A DNA stretch of 64,000 bases from contig KN832876.1 in assembly GCA_000827325.1 (NCBI GenBank), positions 1,426,001-1,490,000 on the forward strand, read 5' to 3'. Both the position numbers and the translations under genes were made by a program. The notes beneath the pieces are model-generated. The model was not told where the DNA came from. It searched no databases and saw only the letters and a program-made list of their open reading frames with translations. This stretch comes from Oidiodendron maius Zn (lineage: Eukaryota; Ascomycota; Leotiomycetes; Myxotrichaceae). Below are positions 29,356-41,722 of this stretch, one piece after another. The first letter of the stretch is position 1, and each line of letters opens with the position of its first letter.

Positions 29356-32300
29356 CTAGAAACAGTTCAAGCTTCCCTTCTTCTTCTTCTTGCTGATGGC
29401 ATTCATCCTCTCTTCCAGGTGAGCCCTGGCAATTTCTGCATCGCGTCGTTTCTTTCTCTCCTCTTCGACCTGCTGCATGCTCCATCGGTTCTCCTTCTCC
29501 GCGATGCCACTCTTCTCCTTCTCTCTGGCTTCTTTCAGTTCTGTCTCTAGATAGGCAGCACGCTTCCTCCAAGCGTCACAATCAGACTTGACCTTGTTGC
29601 TTTGCCTCTCTAGGTCTGTAAGAGCCTCCTCAAGAGTGGCAGTAAGCTGCTTTTCGGCAAATAGATGCTTCTCAATCGTCCGGATCTGAGCCTCTTGATC
29701 TTCATGTATCTGGGAGAGGGCGAGGTCTTTGCTGGTAGGACGATTGCTCTGGAGGGTTGGGGTGGGAGGAACGGGAATATTAGCTGCATTATTTGGGGCC
29801 ATAGTGGTTGCAATGCTTCCTGGTAAGGGAGGCAACGGGATGGCAGGTGGAGGAGATGGCAAGGAGACGACAGATGCAGACTTGTGGAGCGGAGAATTCA
29901 TCGAGTTCGAGCGCTTGGGCTCAGGTGAAGACCCGCCTTGTATTTCCGCAAATTTAGCCTGAAAGTGTTAGCATATGAATGAAATGAGGCGTGCAAAGTG
30001 ATAATTACCTGAAGTGCGTTGTACTCTTCCTTTACTGTATTTAGTTCGCTTTGAACACGGGCGAAATTCGCGTTGGCTTCCTCCAGTTGGGCAATACGCT
30101 CAGTCTGCAGAGTGGAAAGGCGGTTATTTGTCATCTGATGTTGGTCAAAGTTAGAGGCGAGCTGGTCTTCAAGCTCCTCAACAAGACGTGAGTTCTTCTT
30201 GTTCTTTGACTCCAACTCCACCATTTCATTCTTCAGTGCTGCAAGCTGTTCTGAAACAGTCAAGTGTTCGGCCTTCAGCTTCTCTCCTTCAGCACTCTGG
30301 GCCAGTATGCTAGAGAGTTCAGACTTGACTGTTTCAAGTTCCTTCATAACGGTGTCATTAATAGCAGACAACTCGATCACAGTCTTTTCCATCTCAATGC
30401 TCTTCTGCTGCTCCTGAGCCAAAGCTTTTTGATCAGCAAGGAGATCAGTAATTCTATCCTGAAGCTTTTCCGTGCTGACATCCAGACCAAGCGCGAAAGC
30501 AACTTGGGTAGCAATCTTGGTGAGTTCGTCACGAGCCTCTGAAAGATCAGCCTCGAGAGCTGCAGTGCTTTCTTGGTGTTTAGTGGTGAGCTCTGAGACA
30601 CGAAAGTCATAGTCCGCCTGAGAGATTGATTTTATCTGTTCAAGCTCTCTGGCGTGGGTTGTATGTAACAGGGCAAGGCCGTCTTGATGAGCCTTGACGA
30701 CATTTTCGTGCTCGCTGATTTGCTGCTCCAATCTGGAGATGAGAGATTTGTGTCCCTCAATCTCTACGTTTCTGAGCTCGCTAGACTTGGTAGCATTGTT
30801 AAGTCGCTCCAGGGTTGAGGCATGAGCCTGCTCCAGCTCGGCGACACGAGTGGCATTAGAAGCAACGGTAGCTTTATGCTCTTCAATCTCCTTTTGCAGA
30901 GAGGTGAGGAGCTCATCATCTCCTGGTTTCCGCTCGTCGATAGCTGAAACTTGTCGCTCAAGTTCAGCGATGGTAACCAACAACTGCTTCTCCGAAGTTC
31001 CCATGGACGCTAGAGCAGTTTGATGCTTATCTTCCCACTTGGCAAGTTCGGCTTCCAGAATCGCGATCTTCTTGTCATGGGCTCCTGTCTGAGTGCCAGG
31101 CCCAGTTGACAGCTCTTCGCTGTTTTTTGCTGTGGTATGGGCAGCAAGGGAAGCTCGGAGGCTTTCGACCTCAGCTGTCAGTTCCTGCTCTCGAGCAAGC
31201 TGACTCTCTTGAAGCTGCCTCATTTGGCTCTCAGCCTGCAGCAGCTGTTCTCGCATTGTTGAGACTAGTGACATATCCATTGGCGACTTCATACTCGAAC
31301 GTTCCCGAGTAAGACCGGAAATGATAGTCATCTTTGTTTCCATTTCTTTCTTCACTGAGGCAATGTCTGCTTCCAGTTCTTGAACTCGTTCGGAGCGGGT
31401 GTGCAATTCGTGCATCGCAGCATTCAGATTCAGCTCGAAACCAGCCATCACATCTGGATTGCTCTCAAAATTCTCGGTGGCGATGTTTCTAAGTGAGGCG
31501 AACGCCCTATGAGCTTTGTCGACCATCATTACATTCTGGCTCGACTTGCGACGTATGACCGGGCTTGCAGAGCGTGGGGACGAGCTCTCATTCATCTTGG
31601 CCTTGGAAACTTCTGACTTGAGCTCTTCCACGAGATCCAGGGTGTCATTGTGCTGCTCTTCAAGTTTGGCGTACTTCTCCGCCAGTTGTTGCTGCGCTTG
31701 CTCCTTCTCAGCCGCAAGTTTTCTCAAATTTTCCACCTCCGCCGCAATTGCCTCGTCATAAGCCACGGTCTTGCGAGCTTCTTCTGACTCGGACTTCTTA
31801 GGTACGGTTTCAGCATCAGATAGTTCCACGGTACCAGGCAACTCCCCAGCTGAGGACAATTCCGATGAGAGCGATCGCGAGGATGAAAATTGTCCTCCGT
31901 CTTTTAGCTCGTTCACCCTCGCGTCTGCTAAAAAAGATGTCGGTCTTGTCGTGACCGATGATTCGGAAGAAAAGATAGAGTCGCGTGGGCCTGAGTGGCG
32001 AGCTTCGTCGACAGCGTCCTGGAGTTCAGCCAACGTGCGAAGTGCCTCCTCGTACTTGGCTGAGAGGAGGTCAAACTCATTAACAGTTGCTTCATGTTCG
32101 ACTTTCAGTTCGAAAAGTTCCTGAGTGACATTTTCCAGCTTGTCCTCCACGAACTTTGACTGAGCAGGGCTTTGTAGCTCGTATTTGCTCTCTATTGGCA
32201 CGGAGAGAGGCTCTTCGACTTCTTCGACGTCGAGCGGCTCGCCATTGTCAACAGGACCATCTGTCTCAGATCGAAGAGTATTCTCTTCCCTCACTGGTTG

Positions 32301-34758
32301 GGGCGCCGAGTCATATTCCACATCCTCGAGAATAACATTATGATGGCTCTTCTTGCTGGCATGGCTCTGTTGTCGTGAATGTACCACTGAAGAGCGTTTC
32401 CCATTGGGAACAGGGCTAGAGTTTTCGGCACCAGAGATCCTTTCCTCTTGCTGGATATGGTCAAGTTCATAGAGCAAGTTGTCGAGCTTGCCGAGGCTTC
32501 TTTGACGCTCAACAACGTGCTCCAAGCGGTCAATTTCGCGCTGCATGAGTTCAGCGTCTTGGTCAGCTTCCGCCAGGCGTTCTTCCAACGTGGATATGTA
32601 GTCTTCGCAACTGGCCTCGTTCTCGCGGACCCGGGCAATTTCCTTTCGCAGTTCCATGACGATCGCGGCATTCTTCTCCTCACCAGAGGTGTGGCCGTCA
32701 AGCTTGGCTTCCAGGTCATGTAGATAGTGTTCTGTGCTCGACTCTCGATCAATCAGCTTCTGTAGACGGGCCTGGAGTTGCTGATTGACAGTCTCAATGT
32801 AAGCACACTTTGTCTCCTTTTCCAGAAGAACAGTCTCAGTGTTGGACAGAGTTGAGCGAGTGCTTGAAAGAGACTGCTCCAGACTCTGGATTGTCTTTTC
32901 ATATTCGAGAACGACTTGCTCGACCGCCTCCGCAAAGGAATTCGAGCGCTTCAGTCGTTCAGTCGCATTGTCGCCTAGAGTATGCTCCATAGCATCACCT
33001 TCAGCGATCTCACCATCACGTGCCTTCGCCATCTCAGAAATAAGCCTGGCGTGGCGTTGGCTGAGGGCGGTATAATTTTCCTGGATATCAAGAAGTTGAT
33101 TTTGTAATTCGACTTCGCGCTCATTCTGTCGCTCAGGTCTCTCGCTCGCCGCGGGGTGGCCGCGTCGATCATTCCCACCGCGCTCGGTGCTTCTAATCTG
33201 CTCTCGGAGAAAGGAAACCTCGGCTTTTAGCCGCTCGATCAGAGCTTGCTTGTCGCTCTCATCAGAGACTTGTTGGATCCGAGGTTTGCTCTGTATCGCC
33301 CGAGCACGTTGTGCGTACTGGACTGTGTTCAAAGTCTCACTTAGGTGGAACTCGGCTGGTGTCACGCATGCAATCATGTATGTTATCGCATTCCCTCCTA
33401 GGGAGTCCTGGAGCAGTCGGGTGAGCTTTGAATCCCGATATGAGACATGGGACCCTGACTGGCGGGATGAGAGTTGCGAGATGACCTTGCCTAAGCTCGC
33501 GAGGCCGGCGTTGATCGATATACCTTCTTTGGCACGCTCTCCTTGCGCTCCAGTATTCTTGAGCCTCTCACTTCCAGCCAGATCAACAAAATGAAGTTTG
33601 CTATCGATGGTCACCATGCTTCCATCGCCAGTCATGGCTTCCAATGGGACGGAAAACCGCTTCTCGGGGCCTGGGGTGCTCTGAAACTTATTCTTTCGTT
33701 GGATCAAGTTTAGACTGAAGACGGCGTGCGAACGCGATGACTTCGCATTAATCGCTGTGGAATCCGTTTGGCGAATCATGGAACCGAAATTCAAAGCAGC
33801 CAGCAAATCGTCAACGGAGTTGACTTCGACTTGGTGTAATCCAGTTAAGAGGATGTTTCCCTTGACATCTTCCCGGATTGTGACAGCTCCTCGTTCATGC
33901 TGGGGTATGTTCTCAGGAACGAGGAGGTCTCTTAGTTGCTCATTGTAAATCTCAACGTAAGTTGCCTTGAGCGTCCATGTCCTCTCTGCCGATTTAGCCA
34001 GGATAGTCGAGGCATTCATGGAGTATCTCGCGGGGGTCCGCAGGCCGGACATAGAGTTTCGATTATTAGCTGGTCGCCCGCCCTCTAATTTCTCAAAAAG
34101 TGCAGTAGCAGCGCGAGGGATGACACCTAATCCAGCAAACACGTTAGTAACGGTCATTATACATGAGATCTGCAAGGACCGAGCATGCGGCATAACCTAG
34201 CGGACACCACTTACCCATAATCTCTACGTCGCTCTGCTCGGCAGGTCCAGATGTCCCCATCGTGTATGACTTTCCAGCGCCAGATTGCCCATATGCCAAC
34301 ATCGAAACGTTATATCCTTGCACGAAGGCGTTCGTGCTCTCAGTCAAGTACTCCCAGATGCCTTCCTGTGTCACGTCTTCACCGAAGACTCTATCAAACA
34401 CGAAAAGCTTACGCCCTTGCGGCGAGTCCACTGCCAGGCTTGTGGGTGAAGTTACCTGCAGCATCGAACGCCGAAACCGTTGGGGGATAAGGTCAAATCC
34501 CGGATCCGTGGGCTTGAGAGGAGGCCGGACACGCACGGCTGTGAGAAAGAAGCGCGTCAGTACGGCTCATGAGAGGGGGGTGCAAAACAGGGTATCCATA
34601 CCGACTTTGACTGAAGTCTTTCCATCCTCATCCGATGCTCGACTTCCTCCCCCGGCTTTGCTCGTCATGCTCATGCGACTCTGTGTACGCGCAGGCCGCA
34701 TTATCCCGCTCATAGGGCGAGAGCCCACGCCTGGCGAACCTGGCGGAGAGCTTGCCAT
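29356..34758 (-). CDS. kinesin motor protein with long coiled-coil tail (kinesin-4-like)
   Basis: Plus-end microtubule motor. Four exons (34758-34602, 34538-34215, 34126-30009, 29958-29356) with introns of 63, 88 and 49 nt give 1733 residues. Junctions restore VKVAVRVRPP (the N-terminal motor strand), VEIMGGVIPRAATALFEKL, and ALQAKFAEIQ. The motor domain (about 50-390) has P-loop GQSGAGKSYTMG (about 137), switch I NAKSSRSHAVFS and switch II DLAGSERLKNTGA. The neck and long heptad-rich coiled coil run from about 390 to 1540. A Pro-rich segment (PSPPPAIPLPPLPG), a second coil and a Lys-rich tail (ISKKKKKGSLNCF) follow. Overall layout resembles fungal kinesin-4/chromokinesin proteins, but subfamily assignment needs a tree. 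The promoter carries an ACGCGT at 35025-35030. The long third exon without introns is typical of filamentous ascomycetes. Confidence 0.9.
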
Positions 34759-37166
34759 GGCTCTTCACGTTCTGTTGCGACGACAAAATGTGGTGATGTG
34801 GATTCGAGAAACAGTGGTCGCGGGATCCAGAGTTCGCCTGTCAAGGTGACCGCTCTCAGCGTTCGGCGATGCGCTGCAGTTCGATCAAAGGATGAAAGGT
34901 ATGTTTGTTGACTGCGAGAGGAGATCACACGACTGTAGGAAACAAAGACGACTTTCTAGCCACGTCCCCCTATTCTGATCGGTGGTATTATTATTTTATG
35001 GGGGGCACCAGGGGCTGGTCAGGAACGCGTCGCTTGATGACCAGCAGTTTCGAGGTGCGCGTTTCGGGAGCGGCAAGCGTTGTAGAGAGCGCTGGGAAGG
35101 ACGAGCGGCATCAGCGAAGGGAGAGACAGACGGTGACCATCCAGCAACAGAAGATGGAGATGGGAGAGCAAGCGAGGCGTCGTGGAATGAGAGAAGGGGG
35201 ACGCTGAGATAGGTTGGCCGAGATAGGAAATGCCTCAGAAAATTAAAAAGAGGCGGCGGCACCTGAGGCAGCGCGAGGGAGCAGCGCAGGGCCACGGCAC
35301 AGTCTCCTGCTTTTTCTCCTTGCGTTAGGAGAAGAATCTTGGGGCATCTTGCTGTGGGCGGGAAGCGGAGCACGGATGGGCGGGCGGCGGAGGGGCTGGA
35401 AGAGGACTAGCGCGCCAGGGACAAGCGAATAGGTGACAGCGGCCTCAGGGGTTGGAAGGGGTGTGGTGGCGCTAGGCTTCTCAGGGCACGCTCGTCTGAA
35501 TGTCTCTTAGGAGAAGTCCGCGCTGGGTATTCTTGCGTGGAGCTAGACAGAAAGTGATCTTCCCTTGGTGGAGAGATATTCGGTACACGAAAAGCGTTGC
35601 TCTTGTTTGGGGGATAGGAAGGCATGCACATGCCACACGATGGGCGAGAAAGGAGAGGCGAGGCCGGTCTCGCGCCCACAAACCTCCGCCCATTCCCGTC
35701 CTCCTCATCCCTCCTTCAGCTAACCGCCCAAATCAGACAGATAATAATTACAGCTCGCCTTTCCTCCCGATCGAGAGCGCCAGACCCGGTCGCGTCTCTG
35801 CCGGGTCTCTCCCCGCCCAGAAACAATCCCTTAGCAAGACTCAGCACCAATGCAGCCTCCCTCGAGAGGGCCGTACCAGTAACGCACATCGATGTGTATG
35901 GAAAGGGGGCACAGGGATGCGGCCACCAGCAATCCCAACCACCACGCGAGCCCCAGAATCCTCAGGAGCGGACCGTAATTTACCACCGCGGTGTCCAACT
36001 CCTAGGTCCTGCCAGGCGGCCAGACCTGCCAGTCCCGCACCCGCCACCCCATGAACTGTGCGCACTTCCAAGCACCCGCCACCGGGAACCATGTCAGCGA
36101 CTACTGTGGGTGCCAGTCGAGTAAGATTACAGTCACGTCCAGCGTGCTCCACGGCATCGTGTTGCTGTCTTCTACCTTCTCCACCGCGTCCTTTGCTGCC
36201 GACCGTTCAGGGCTACCGTAGGATTTCGTGATGTGATGGACATGGTATCGACATGTCCCTCGCTCTACCGTTGATATTGTGTCTTCTCCACTGTGCGCCC
36301 CATCCGTGTTTCATATGCTTCTGCGCGATGTCTCTTTGGCTATCTCCCTTTTGCCGCGTTTAGGTCGCGCAGAATGCCCCAGAAAAAGATCTCACAGACA
36401 GTGGTTGGTGGCAGAGATTGTAGGTACGTATACCCTATGTAGAGAATTATCACATCTCAGTGCCTTTTGCCGACGTTGGCATGCATGAAACGTACGGCAC
36501 CTTCGTCCTACGCATAAGCCAACTGGCTATCGTAAGCGCGGAAATTCTATCCAGAGGATTCAGTACCAGGAGCAATGCAGCATCACATCACATCATGCCG
36601 GGAGACTGGTATCCTGGTCTCCCTCGACCGGGGAAGCGTTAGGTATTGGAGCGGATAAGCAGGAGCCAGCCTGTTTGTCTCTCTACTACATTTCAAAGAC
36701 TCCACCAGTTCGGTGATGAGAAGAAGAGGTCAAGAGTGACATGTGTGAGACATTCTTCGCAAATATGTACGACCATGCCAATAAATATCTGCCATGTCCG
36801 CGCTGAACCCTGAGACTGTTCCATTACATGCCATTCTGAAGAGCAAAGCTGAAAGGTCGATATTATCGATCCTCATGGTGCTCAGATCCCATTTTACGCA
36901 TCCAAAGAAGTGCTTTGGCTTGCAGGATTGTATACCCAACCCCTCACTGGCCACTGACGCAGCTGCGCGTCACGTACAGGTGGAGGTGCTGGCTTTAGGA
37001 ATAGTCCGTAGAGGATTGGATGAAAGTGCGTTGCAGTGACAGTGGGGGGTGATATGGGAGGACCCAGCGCAGCACAGGTCATTTCATCCCTAAGGTTTTG
37101 GTGGCTGCAGTCCAGGGGTATCTCTATTCTGTTCTTGCATCTTATTGGTATTTGTTATGTCCATGA
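34759..37166. other. 2.4-kb stretch without a recognisable gene
   Basis: Left part: kinesin promoter and leader, GC-rich, with one ACGCGT at 35025-35030. Middle (35.4-36.2 kb): pyrimidine-rich and C-rich sequence with open frames of up to 184 codons that look compositional (Pro/Arg/Ser-rich) and resemble nothing I know. Right (36.6-37.1 kb): an 81-codon frame on the plus strand (36794-37039, MSALNPETVPLHAILKSK), also unrecognised. It could contain a non-coding transcript or a long leader. Confidence 0.4.
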
Positions 37167-38414
37167 TCAGTCGACGGCTATATCCATATGACGATCCAAC
37201 GCTCCTCCTTTGGTCAAGTTATCTATCTTGACGAGCATGAGCTGTTTCCACATCGCAAACTGCTCCCTTTTCGCTTCGCTCAGATAATCGTGCTGATCCT
37301 GTATCATGGTGCCCGAACGCGTCTTCCATACTTGTTCTTTCTCTCTCTCAGTAACTCTCTCCTCGTCGTTATCCTCATAGTCATCATTACACCGCTCAAG
37401 GTCTCCACTCACTCCCGAACAATCAGCCATATTCTCCCACCAGTCCATCCTCAACCAGCCTCTAGTTCCAATCTCCTTGAGCCAGGCATCCACGTCCTTC
37501 TTCGTGATATGTTCCCAGCCATCCCAGGCCTCCCCTCCATTCCCAACCTTCGCGATCATTGCCTCATCATCCCTGATATCGTGCAGTAAAGCTATGGCCA
37601 TTCTAACTCGTTGATTATACTCCTTGGCGTCCGTTTCCTTCCCAGTCAGCCGTGCCATCGCAAACGACAAAACAGCAGCTAGAAGTGCCGGCACCTTGCC
37701 CTTCATGCCGGCCTCTGCGCTCTGTCCCTCCTGCATAGTCTGATCACCTTCCGAATCCTCCATTCCGGGGCACGGAAGGAACAAAACGCTCTCCACTCCT
37801 GCAGTGACATGCGGCACTGCCTTCCGTGCATCCAGCCCCGCACACAGCGCTCTGATAGCCGGTGGCACCCATTTGGGAAGCATGCGGTCCTCCTTGCGAC
37901 CTCCATATCTCAGTCCTTTTCTAGGAGTCCGATTGCTTTTGAATCCCTCCAGCCCACTTTCCACACTTGGGGCGTACCTCTCTGGTAGCGGCCTTGACGG
38001 CGTGGATGAGGGTTTGGGGGGTCTCCCGCGCTTTCGTCCTGTTGATGTAAGTTCGCGGTCAAAATATGCGTATAGCTTAGTGTAGGTTCTTGGGGGACAT
38101 GGCGGGCGAGGTTCGATTTTGGGGAGATTAAGGGACGATTTTAATCTATTCACACAAGCTCACCAGTTAGTATACGCGTCATCTTGTCTCGTAGGGAGAG
38201 TCCAACGAGGAATTTGTCAAGGAAGGTCATACCGTTCACAGGCAATATTGGCACATGCGTACGTCCTCCCAATCTCCTCCTCTGCCTTAAGGTTCGTGAT
38301 CTTGCTACGCGACTGCGCGAGCAATGAGCTTGCTAGATCGATGAGTTCGGGTGGGAGAGGCCCCGAGAGACGGGGAATGATTTCATTTAGAGCTTTCTCG
38401 ACTTGCCTACTCAT
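37167..38414 (-). CDS. ORC6: origin recognition complex subunit 6
   Basis: Smallest subunit of the complex that marks replication origins and loads MCM2-7. Two exons (38414-38233, 38145-37167) with an 87-nt intron (38146-38232) give 386 residues. The junction restores CANIACERLKSSLNLPKIEPRPP, conserved in filamentous-fungal Orc6. The N-terminus MSRQVEKALNEIIPRL begins the first TFIIB/cyclin-like fold; the start was chosen at this MSR, which is usual in orthologues, rather than at an in-frame upstream codon. Next come an AT-hook-like/basic patch GRKRGRPPKPSS and a second helical domain. The C-terminal helix AMWKQLMLVKIDNL fits the conserved Orc6 C-terminal motif. It is transcribed divergently from the SSP120-like gene, 245 bp away. 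An ACGCGT lies inside the intron (38174-38179). Confidence 0.9.
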
Positions 38415-38659
38415 ATTGCCATATGTGATGTGTTGATATGCAAAACGAGAGGCCACTTGTGGCAGATGTGAAAGCTCAATTGTTAATTTTGTCGGACAGG
38501 AGCCGTGTCCAGAAGGCTAGGGGCACGCGAGAGCTGACGTAGGACGCTAGTGGTAACCTCAACCCCTGAGCCGGAGCTTATTTTGGCTGCATGAAGCAGC
38601 AAACAAGTTCAACTCTACCGCTCTTTTTCTCTTTGTGTTCTTCTAAAAGAGTCGGAATT
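38415..38659. promoter_or_regulatory. 245-bp bidirectional promoter of ORC6 and the SSP120-like gene
   Basis: The two start codons face away from each other across 245 bp, so both core promoters and leaders share this segment. It contains GC-rich elements such as CACGCGA near 38523 and TGACGT near 38535, but no perfect ACGCGT. Confidence 0.6.
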
Positions 38660-39404
38660 ATGGCGTTTAGAAGGCTATTCGGATTGTGGGCGATATCGGC
38701 GTCTACTTTCGGGCTGGTTGCAGCGCATGGTGGCGGACATCAGAAGCCGCTAGAAGTTGACCCAAATGCGCCATGGGCGACACGACATATGGCTGGTAGG
38801 AGCCCTTACTACGAATCGTACGGCTCTCGCAGACGCTAATTACTAGCTTGTGATAGAGGAGCATCATATCGACAACTTTGACCCTGGAGCCTTCTTCCAA
38901 TTGCATGATTTCGACGATGATGGACAGTGGCACGAGCACGAGATCTTGAAGACATATGGCATGGACGACCCGAGCGCGAAGGATGTGCCACAAGATAAGA
39001 GGGACAATATTATCAATGAAATTATGCGCCTTATGGATACCAATGGCAACAGGTTAATAGAAAAAGAGGAATGGCTAGCGTTCACGGATGCCGGTAAGGA
39101 GTTGCCAGACTTTGGTCTTGGGCCGGGTCACCACTGGGACATGGAGATGGAGTATGAGATTCATCACTGGGAGAGGTGAGTGCTTTGACTTTGCTCCGAC
39201 TAGCTATACGGCTGAGATGAGAAGCTAATGTCTAGTAGGTATCATGACGAGAACACGAAGGAGGAGGATCTAATCCACCCGGAGGATATCGAACATTTCA
39301 GGATGCATGATGAACTGGAAGATGAAGCAGATAGAGTGGCTGCCCTGGATAAGATGGCTATTGTAGCAGATAACATACCTCGAAAGTTCAGAAAGGACAG
39401 CTAG
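38660..39404 (+). CDS. SSP120: secreted/ER-Golgi EF-hand Ca-binding protein (Ssp120/nucleobindin-like)
   Basis: Three exons (38660-38795, 38857-39175, 39239-39404) with introns of 61 and 63 nt give 206 residues. The signal peptide is MAFRRLFGLWAISASTFGLVAA, cleaved near residue 22; MAFRR was chosen because it gives a clean signal peptide. The junctions give RHMAEEHHIDNFDP and HHWERYHDEN. Two EF-hands follow: loop 1 HDFDDDGQWHEHEI and loop 2 MDTNGNRLIEKEEW. His/Glu/Asp-rich acidic helices are typical of nucleobindin-related proteins. In yeast, Ssp120 forms a complex with the cargo receptor Emp47 in the early secretory pathway. The gene is convergent with TRM12, with 53 bp between stop codons. 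Confidence 0.85.
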
Positions 39405-39457
39405 GAGACTCTAGACACTGCACAGCGCAATAGTATAAAGAGTGGGTACTGGCTATG

Positions 39458-40675
39458 TCATGTTTGGCTATAGACGTAGACGTCAAATACCATATGGAAT
39501 ACCCCTGGAGCAAAGCTTTTTACTGTCTCCATATGCTCGATCCTTAGCTCCCTGTCATCTTTTTGATTCCGTAATCTCAGCCGCAGGATTTCCCCGACTT
39601 CTTCTTTCCTTGTTAAGATATCCCTGACACCGACATTATCATGTAAGTGTAGCCACCCATCTCTGCTTAATATTCCAAGTGCCATTTCCCAACTCATTTC
39701 ACTTGTAGGTAATAATCCGCAATTGACGTGACAGATGGGCCCCAGCCCATCCAAGGCTCTTATTCGCTCGCCCGCCTTATTGTTGTCTTCCAGCAGCACG
39801 GTAATATCCTCGTCTCCAACTTTCAATGTATCGCCGTGACTTACCACTCTAACAGACCATCCATTCGCCAATGCCCCTCGCCTCAAGCCCTCCACAGACC
39901 AGGGATTTATCTCCCAACCCAATACTCTCCCCATGCCCATCTTCACGTAGCTAAAGACGAAGTAGCCAATACCCGCATACAAATCAACCGCGGTCTCCTT
40001 TCTTAACTCTTCCTTAGACTTTGCTCTTGATTCAACAGCTCTCTGCGGTCCATGAAAATCCAATAGCCTCTGCTTCTCAGTCACGTTTCCACGGCTGAAC
40101 ATCGTGTACCGCGGGGCCCAGACTTGGATGATCCCATTTTGCTTCACGCTCACCCAAAACGCTTCATCCAAGTCTTTCTGGCTTGGTGTGCAATATGGGT
40201 CTAAAGATGGTCCGAAATCCCCATAAAGCATGACCAGCCCACTCGGAGTGCGACAGACATTTTCGGCGTTGTGCTCTTCACCAGAGGCGTTGGCGTGCTT
40301 CATGAGCGGTATTGGCTCATTGATTGCCAGGTGTGTCAGCAGCCCCTTACCCTCTCTTTTCCCAACTTGTTCAAGGATGAACTTCCATAGCAATTCAAGA
40401 TGTCTTGAGGCGACAACAGGTGATTGCAGTACCCTCCACCACTTGTCCCTGAAGCTCCCTGATGGTAAGAGCATCATTGGGGGGTAGACTACCCATCGCC
40501 TCGGTGAACTAAATACCAAATCGTGGACTGTAGCTTGAATGATTTGTAGCAAGTCTATAGGCAGAGCTTCAACCCATAGCTTAATGGCAACTTCAATCGG
40601 GCTTGCTGGTTTGGCTTTGGGAGGTCGCTTTGACTCTGTCTGAAATGGGAGGTCTTGCATAGTAATACCCGCCAT
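39458..40675 (-). CDS. TRM12: tRNA wybutosine-synthesizing protein 2 (TYW2/Trm12)
   Basis: Transfers the 3-amino-3-carboxypropyl group from S-adenosylmethionine to yW-86 in tRNA-Phe position 37, a middle step of wybutosine synthesis in the cytosol. A single exon of 405 residues starts at MAGITMQDLPF. The SAM-binding motif I is VDLYAGIGYFVFSYVKMG, followed by GWEINPWSVEGLRRGALANGW, both Trm5/TYW2 signatures. ICHVNCGLLPTS replaces the NPPR-type catalytic loop of methyltransferases, consistent with its aminocarboxypropyl chemistry. The C-terminus WLHLHDNVG...FAPGVFHMVFDVYV matches orthologues. The N-terminal region (1-120) is shorter than in plants. It is divergent from the bHLH gene across about 1 kb. 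Confidence 0.9.
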   Translation of the reverse strand: MAGITMQDLPFQTESKRPPKAKPASPIEVAIKLWVEALPIDLLQIIQATVHDLVFSSPRRWVVYPPMMLLPSGSFRDKWWRVLQSPVVASRHLELLWKFILEQVGKREGKGLLTHLAINEPIPLMKHANASGEEHNAENVCRTPSGLVMLYGDFGPSLDPYCTPSQKDLDEAFWVSVKQNGIIQVWAPRYTMFSRGNVTEKQRLLDFHGPQRAVESRAKSKEELRKETAVDLYAGIGYFVFSYVKMGMGRVLGWEINPWSVEGLRRGALANGWSVRVVSHGDTLKVGDEDITVLLEDNNKAGERIRALDGLGPICHVNCGLLPTSEMSWEMALGILSRDGWLHLHDNVGVRDILTRKEEVGEILRLRLRNQKDDRELRIEHMETVKSFAPGVFHMVFDVYVYSQT

Positions 40676-41722
40676 GGTTAGAATTAACGCTGAGCCTAAA
40701 AGCCGCAGAATCCTCAGCTTATACTTGGCGCGAGAAATTGTGACTCTCTATTTGAGTTGTCGGTTTGGAGTGAGATCATGTTGCAGTTAGCAGGCTCGGC
40801 TCTTTTCGCTTAACTTTCGTCGAACCCGACTTTAACCACAACTTTACACAACCACCCAGCCTCAGTTCAAAAAGTTCGACCAACCGAATGTCGACTGTAT
40901 TTCAATTCTGCCACTTGCCCTATTTCTTCTTCTTCCATTGGTATTGGGCCTAAAGAACTTAGGGGTTTTTATATTTTATTGTCCGCTCTCTGTTTAGCAG
41001 ATCTCCAGTAAGAAGTTTCGTACTGAATGAATGCCTCTTATCTGCCCAGATGACGCATACATTTGAGTTATCAGAAACTAAGATCTTTTAAACGTCTGCA
41101 AAAATTGACCTAATACATCATTCGAGGCCAAAAACTGTCCCCATTGAGTCTTAGAGGCGAATCGCGTTTGCGCATGTCAATGTCTCCTAGGTCCCGAGCG
41201 CCAGTGCGGATGATGTGGATGAATGATAACATTGCCAATGCTATCATCTCAAAATCGATACCATATGACTTCCCAAACCAATCGTAAACATCAGCCGAGA
41301 ATCACATGAAAGGACCGAATGAGCACTTTCAGCCTCTCAATCTGTCCGAATTGGATTTTGCAATTCTACCAGAATTTAACAGAATGCCCATAAATCCTTC
41401 TTTCCCTCCTCTCCACTTACCCTTTTGGAACCTAAATTTCAAAGAACGAGCAATCCATCAGATGTTTGCTCACATATATTTGACCTCGACCATCGGGTTT
41501 GAAGTTTCAAGCATGACCCGTGGCCGATTTCTGCATATCCGATAATCCTAACAAAATATTTGCAACTGCCAGCCGTTGAGTAGGCACTATGAAAGACTCA
41601 GAGAAGGGTTAAATTTTGTCTCCTTTTCAATGCTGTGCCTTCGCAACTACTCAACGTTCATCTGTAGCCTCTTGCCTCGGAAGTACTTTAGAGTACAATT
41701 GACTAAAGCCATGTAGGCCAAT
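40676..41722. other. 1-kb divergent spacer between TRM12 and the bHLH gene
   Basis: No gene is recognised. It is AT-rich, with a pyrimidine-rich tract near 40915-40945 and a start-stop AUGUAG just before the bHLH start (listed separately). Confidence 0.45.
41711..41716 (+). promoter_or_regulatory. start-stop upstream ORF (ATGTAG) before the bHLH start
   Basis: ATG followed directly by TAG, six bases before the bHLH start codon, in a reasonable initiation context (G at -3). Start-stop elements can hold initiating ribosomes and reduce downstream translation. Alternatively, GACTAAAGCCATGTAG looks like a branch site plus 3' splice acceptor. In that case the ATG would be removed with a 5'-leader intron. 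Confidence 0.4.

Noticed and set aside
34127-34214. Reading straight through kinesin intron 2 as coding (MPHARSLQISCIM)
   Set aside because: It separates two conserved motor strands and contains clear GTAAGT, TTACTAACG and TTAG splice signals.
35500-36124. Overlapping open frames of 166-184 codons upstream of kinesin
   Set aside because: Pro/Arg/Ser-rich in every phase, which is expected from GC-rich promoter DNA. There is no motif and no sensible start context.
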